Assembly (NCBI GenBank): GCA_003646505.1
Contig: QMKT01000025.1
Coordinates: 1 to 14,738 of the forward strand
Length of the DNA stretch: 14,738 nucleotides
Reading direction: 5' to 3'
Source: Campylobacterota bacterium
GTDB lineage: Bacteria; Campylobacterota; Campylobacteria; Campylobacterales; Sulfurovaceae
Position 1 is the first letter of the stretch, and each line of letters starts with the position of its first letter. The notes under the pieces are model-generated. The model was not told the DNA's origin. It did no database searches and saw only the letters and a list, made by a program, of their open reading frames with translations. The translations under genes and the position numbers were made by a program. Of this stretch, positions 13,951 to 14,738 are shown piece by piece.

Positions 13951-14559
13951 ATGAAAAGACTTTTATTACTCATATTTACTATCACTGCATCGCTTAATAG
14001 CGCCCAAACTGAACAAATTAAGATAGGAAATCAAGACTTTTCCATCGTTACTGAGACTTACGACATCTATAACTCTAAAGGTGAAGTGATGAAACTTTAC
14101 AAAGAAGAGCATAATACTAACTCAACGTATCTATTGGGTCTCACCCTTAAAGACAACACTGGAACCTGTTCAAATAAAAGAATACAAGAAGGGGCTTATG
14201 AGATCAATGGTACAGATATCATCTTTTATAGCTTTTGGTACAGAAGAGGAAACGTGCATGATGCACCTTATGGTGCACGTATTACACACTATGAACTGTT
14301 AGAAGATCGTACTATAGTCAAAAAGTCTTCATACATTTACATTGAATCTGCAAGAAAAAACCATGATGATGAAAGTGGTATGAAATATCTTTTTCATACA
14401 CCTAAAACAGCTAAAGAAAAAGAACTCTTTAAAAACTATATCACTGAGATGGAAAGAACTTATAAGGGTGAATTTGTGTTTGGAGATGAGTCTAAAAGAC
14501 TTATTAAAAAAGTTAAAGAGGCTTTAGATAGAAAAATAAAATCACGATGGAAAAGTTGA
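13951..14559 (+). CDS. Hypothetical exported protein (202 aa)
   Basis: I do not recognise a family. Residues 1-18 are a Sec signal peptide (MKRLLLLIFTITASLNSA), so the protein is probably periplasmic. The mature part begins with short strands (EQIKIGNQDFSIVTETYDIYN) and contains LKDNTGTCSNKRIQEGAYEINGTDIIFYSFWYRRGNVHDAPYGARITHYELL, a beta-rich region with a single Cys. It ends with a Lys/Glu-rich helical tail (about 150-202). No lipobox, heme motif or further membrane segment is present. A perfect TATAAT six bases before the ATG and the missing ribosome binding site suggest its own leaderless transcript, although read-through from the FAD enzyme gene 33 bp upstream is possible. It converges on thiL with only 11 bp between the stop codons. 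Confidence 0.75.
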   Translation: MKRLLLLIFTITASLNSAQTEQIKIGNQDFSIVTETYDIYNSKGEVMKLYKEEHNTNSTYLLGLTLKDNTGTCSNKRIQEGAYEINGTDIIFYSFWYRRGNVHDAPYGARITHYELLEDRTIVKKSSYIYIESARKNHDDESGMKYLFHTPKTAKEKELFKNYITEMERTYKGEFVFGDESKRLIKKVKEALDRKIKSRWKS

Positions 14560-14570
14560 AATAAATCGTA

Positions 14571-14738
14571 TTAAAAATGATGACTTTTACAAGGATATCT
14601 ATCCTTATTTTTAGCCACTTTTGCAAATACAGTTAACGGCGTATTTGTCGCTTCAGCAGCTTCCATAACTTCCTTGTAATGCTCTGGAGAAAAAGAAATA
14701 AGCATTTCATATTCTTCTCCGCTAAGCCCCATATCATC
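14571..14738 (-). CDS. thiL: Thiamine-monophosphate kinase, C-terminal 55 residues (partial)
   Basis: Only the 3' end lies in the window; the frame is open through the right edge. The visible residues begin DDMGLSGEEYEMLISFSP and continue through a helix (EHYKEVMEAAEATNTP), the strand LTVFAKV and a short tail ending CKSHHF. The sequence SGEEYEML-(I/V)-(S/T)-F corresponds to the conserved (S)GEDYELLF segment near the C-terminus of ThiL, where ATP-dependent phosphorylation of thiamine monophosphate to thiamine diphosphate takes place. Because the ATP-binding N-terminal domain is outside the window, the call rests on this motif and on the length of what follows it. thiL near truD is, as I recall, a familiar neighbourhood in Campylobacterota. 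Confidence 0.75.
   Translation of the reverse strand, partial: DDMGLSGEEYEMLISFSPEHYKEVMEAAEATNTPLTVFAKVAKNKDRYPCKSHHF

Overview
The window is AT-rich chromosomal DNA of a free-living member of the Campylobacterota, most likely a Sulfurovum/Sulfurimonas-type organism. This is inferred from base composition, kinase and REC-HK styles ('HQWKQPLNAL' H-box), and the truD, gph and thiL housekeeping set. No rRNA, tRNA, CRISPR array, integrase or transposase was seen.

Layout. (1) Positions 1-836 are sparse: an AT-rich stretch, one small orphan gene (307-648), and a 92-bp segment bounded by perfect 14-bp inverted repeats. (2) Positions 837-3871 hold a Tyr/Arg-rich basic lipoprotein (minus), an OmpR/PhoB-type response regulator (minus), and, divergent from it, a secreted EF-hand protein and a lipoprotein di-heme cytochrome c peroxidase. 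(3) Positions 3952-10485 (minus) are a tightly packed five-gene operon, read from 10485 downward: outer-membrane porin, small PBP-like periplasmic protein, 978-residue hybrid histidine kinase (TM-sensor-TM-HAMP-PAS-HK-REC-HPt), REC-GGDEF protein and REC-histidine kinase. Its junctions are TAG|ATG, two ATGA overlaps and an 8-bp gap. (4) Positions 10555-14738 are mostly housekeeping: truD (minus), divergent gph, a FAD-dependent oxidoreductase whose 5' end abuts a REP-like double hairpin, a small secreted protein, and the 3' end of thiL (minus) at the edge.

The most interesting result is a shared promoter architecture. CCAACA-N5-(C/A)CAACA-N10-TATA(C/A)T occurs with identical spacing upstream of the EF-hand gene, the peroxidase gene and the porin/sensor operon. 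Two 6-bp repeats at 11-bp pitch ending 10 bp before the -10 is the geometry of PhoB-type activator boxes. The OmpR-type regulator lies between the lipoprotein gene and the first of these sites, and its own putative -35 overlaps that site. I infer one regulon: the porin and PBP-like protein admit or sense a ligand, the kinases signal, and the regulator activates the sensor operon plus a Ca-binding-type EF-hand protein and a periplasmic peroxidase. The ligand is unknown. The EF-hand protein and the porin also share unusual proline-rich segments.

Several starts need care. The peroxidase starts at 2732, because an upstream ATG precedes its own promoter. gph starts at TTG 11713. The FAD enzyme starts at TTG 12478, because the upstream ATG lies inside the repeat. 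Three genes (307, 10485, 13951) have a -10-like hexamer exactly 6 nt before the ATG and no ribosome binding site, suggesting leaderless mRNAs.
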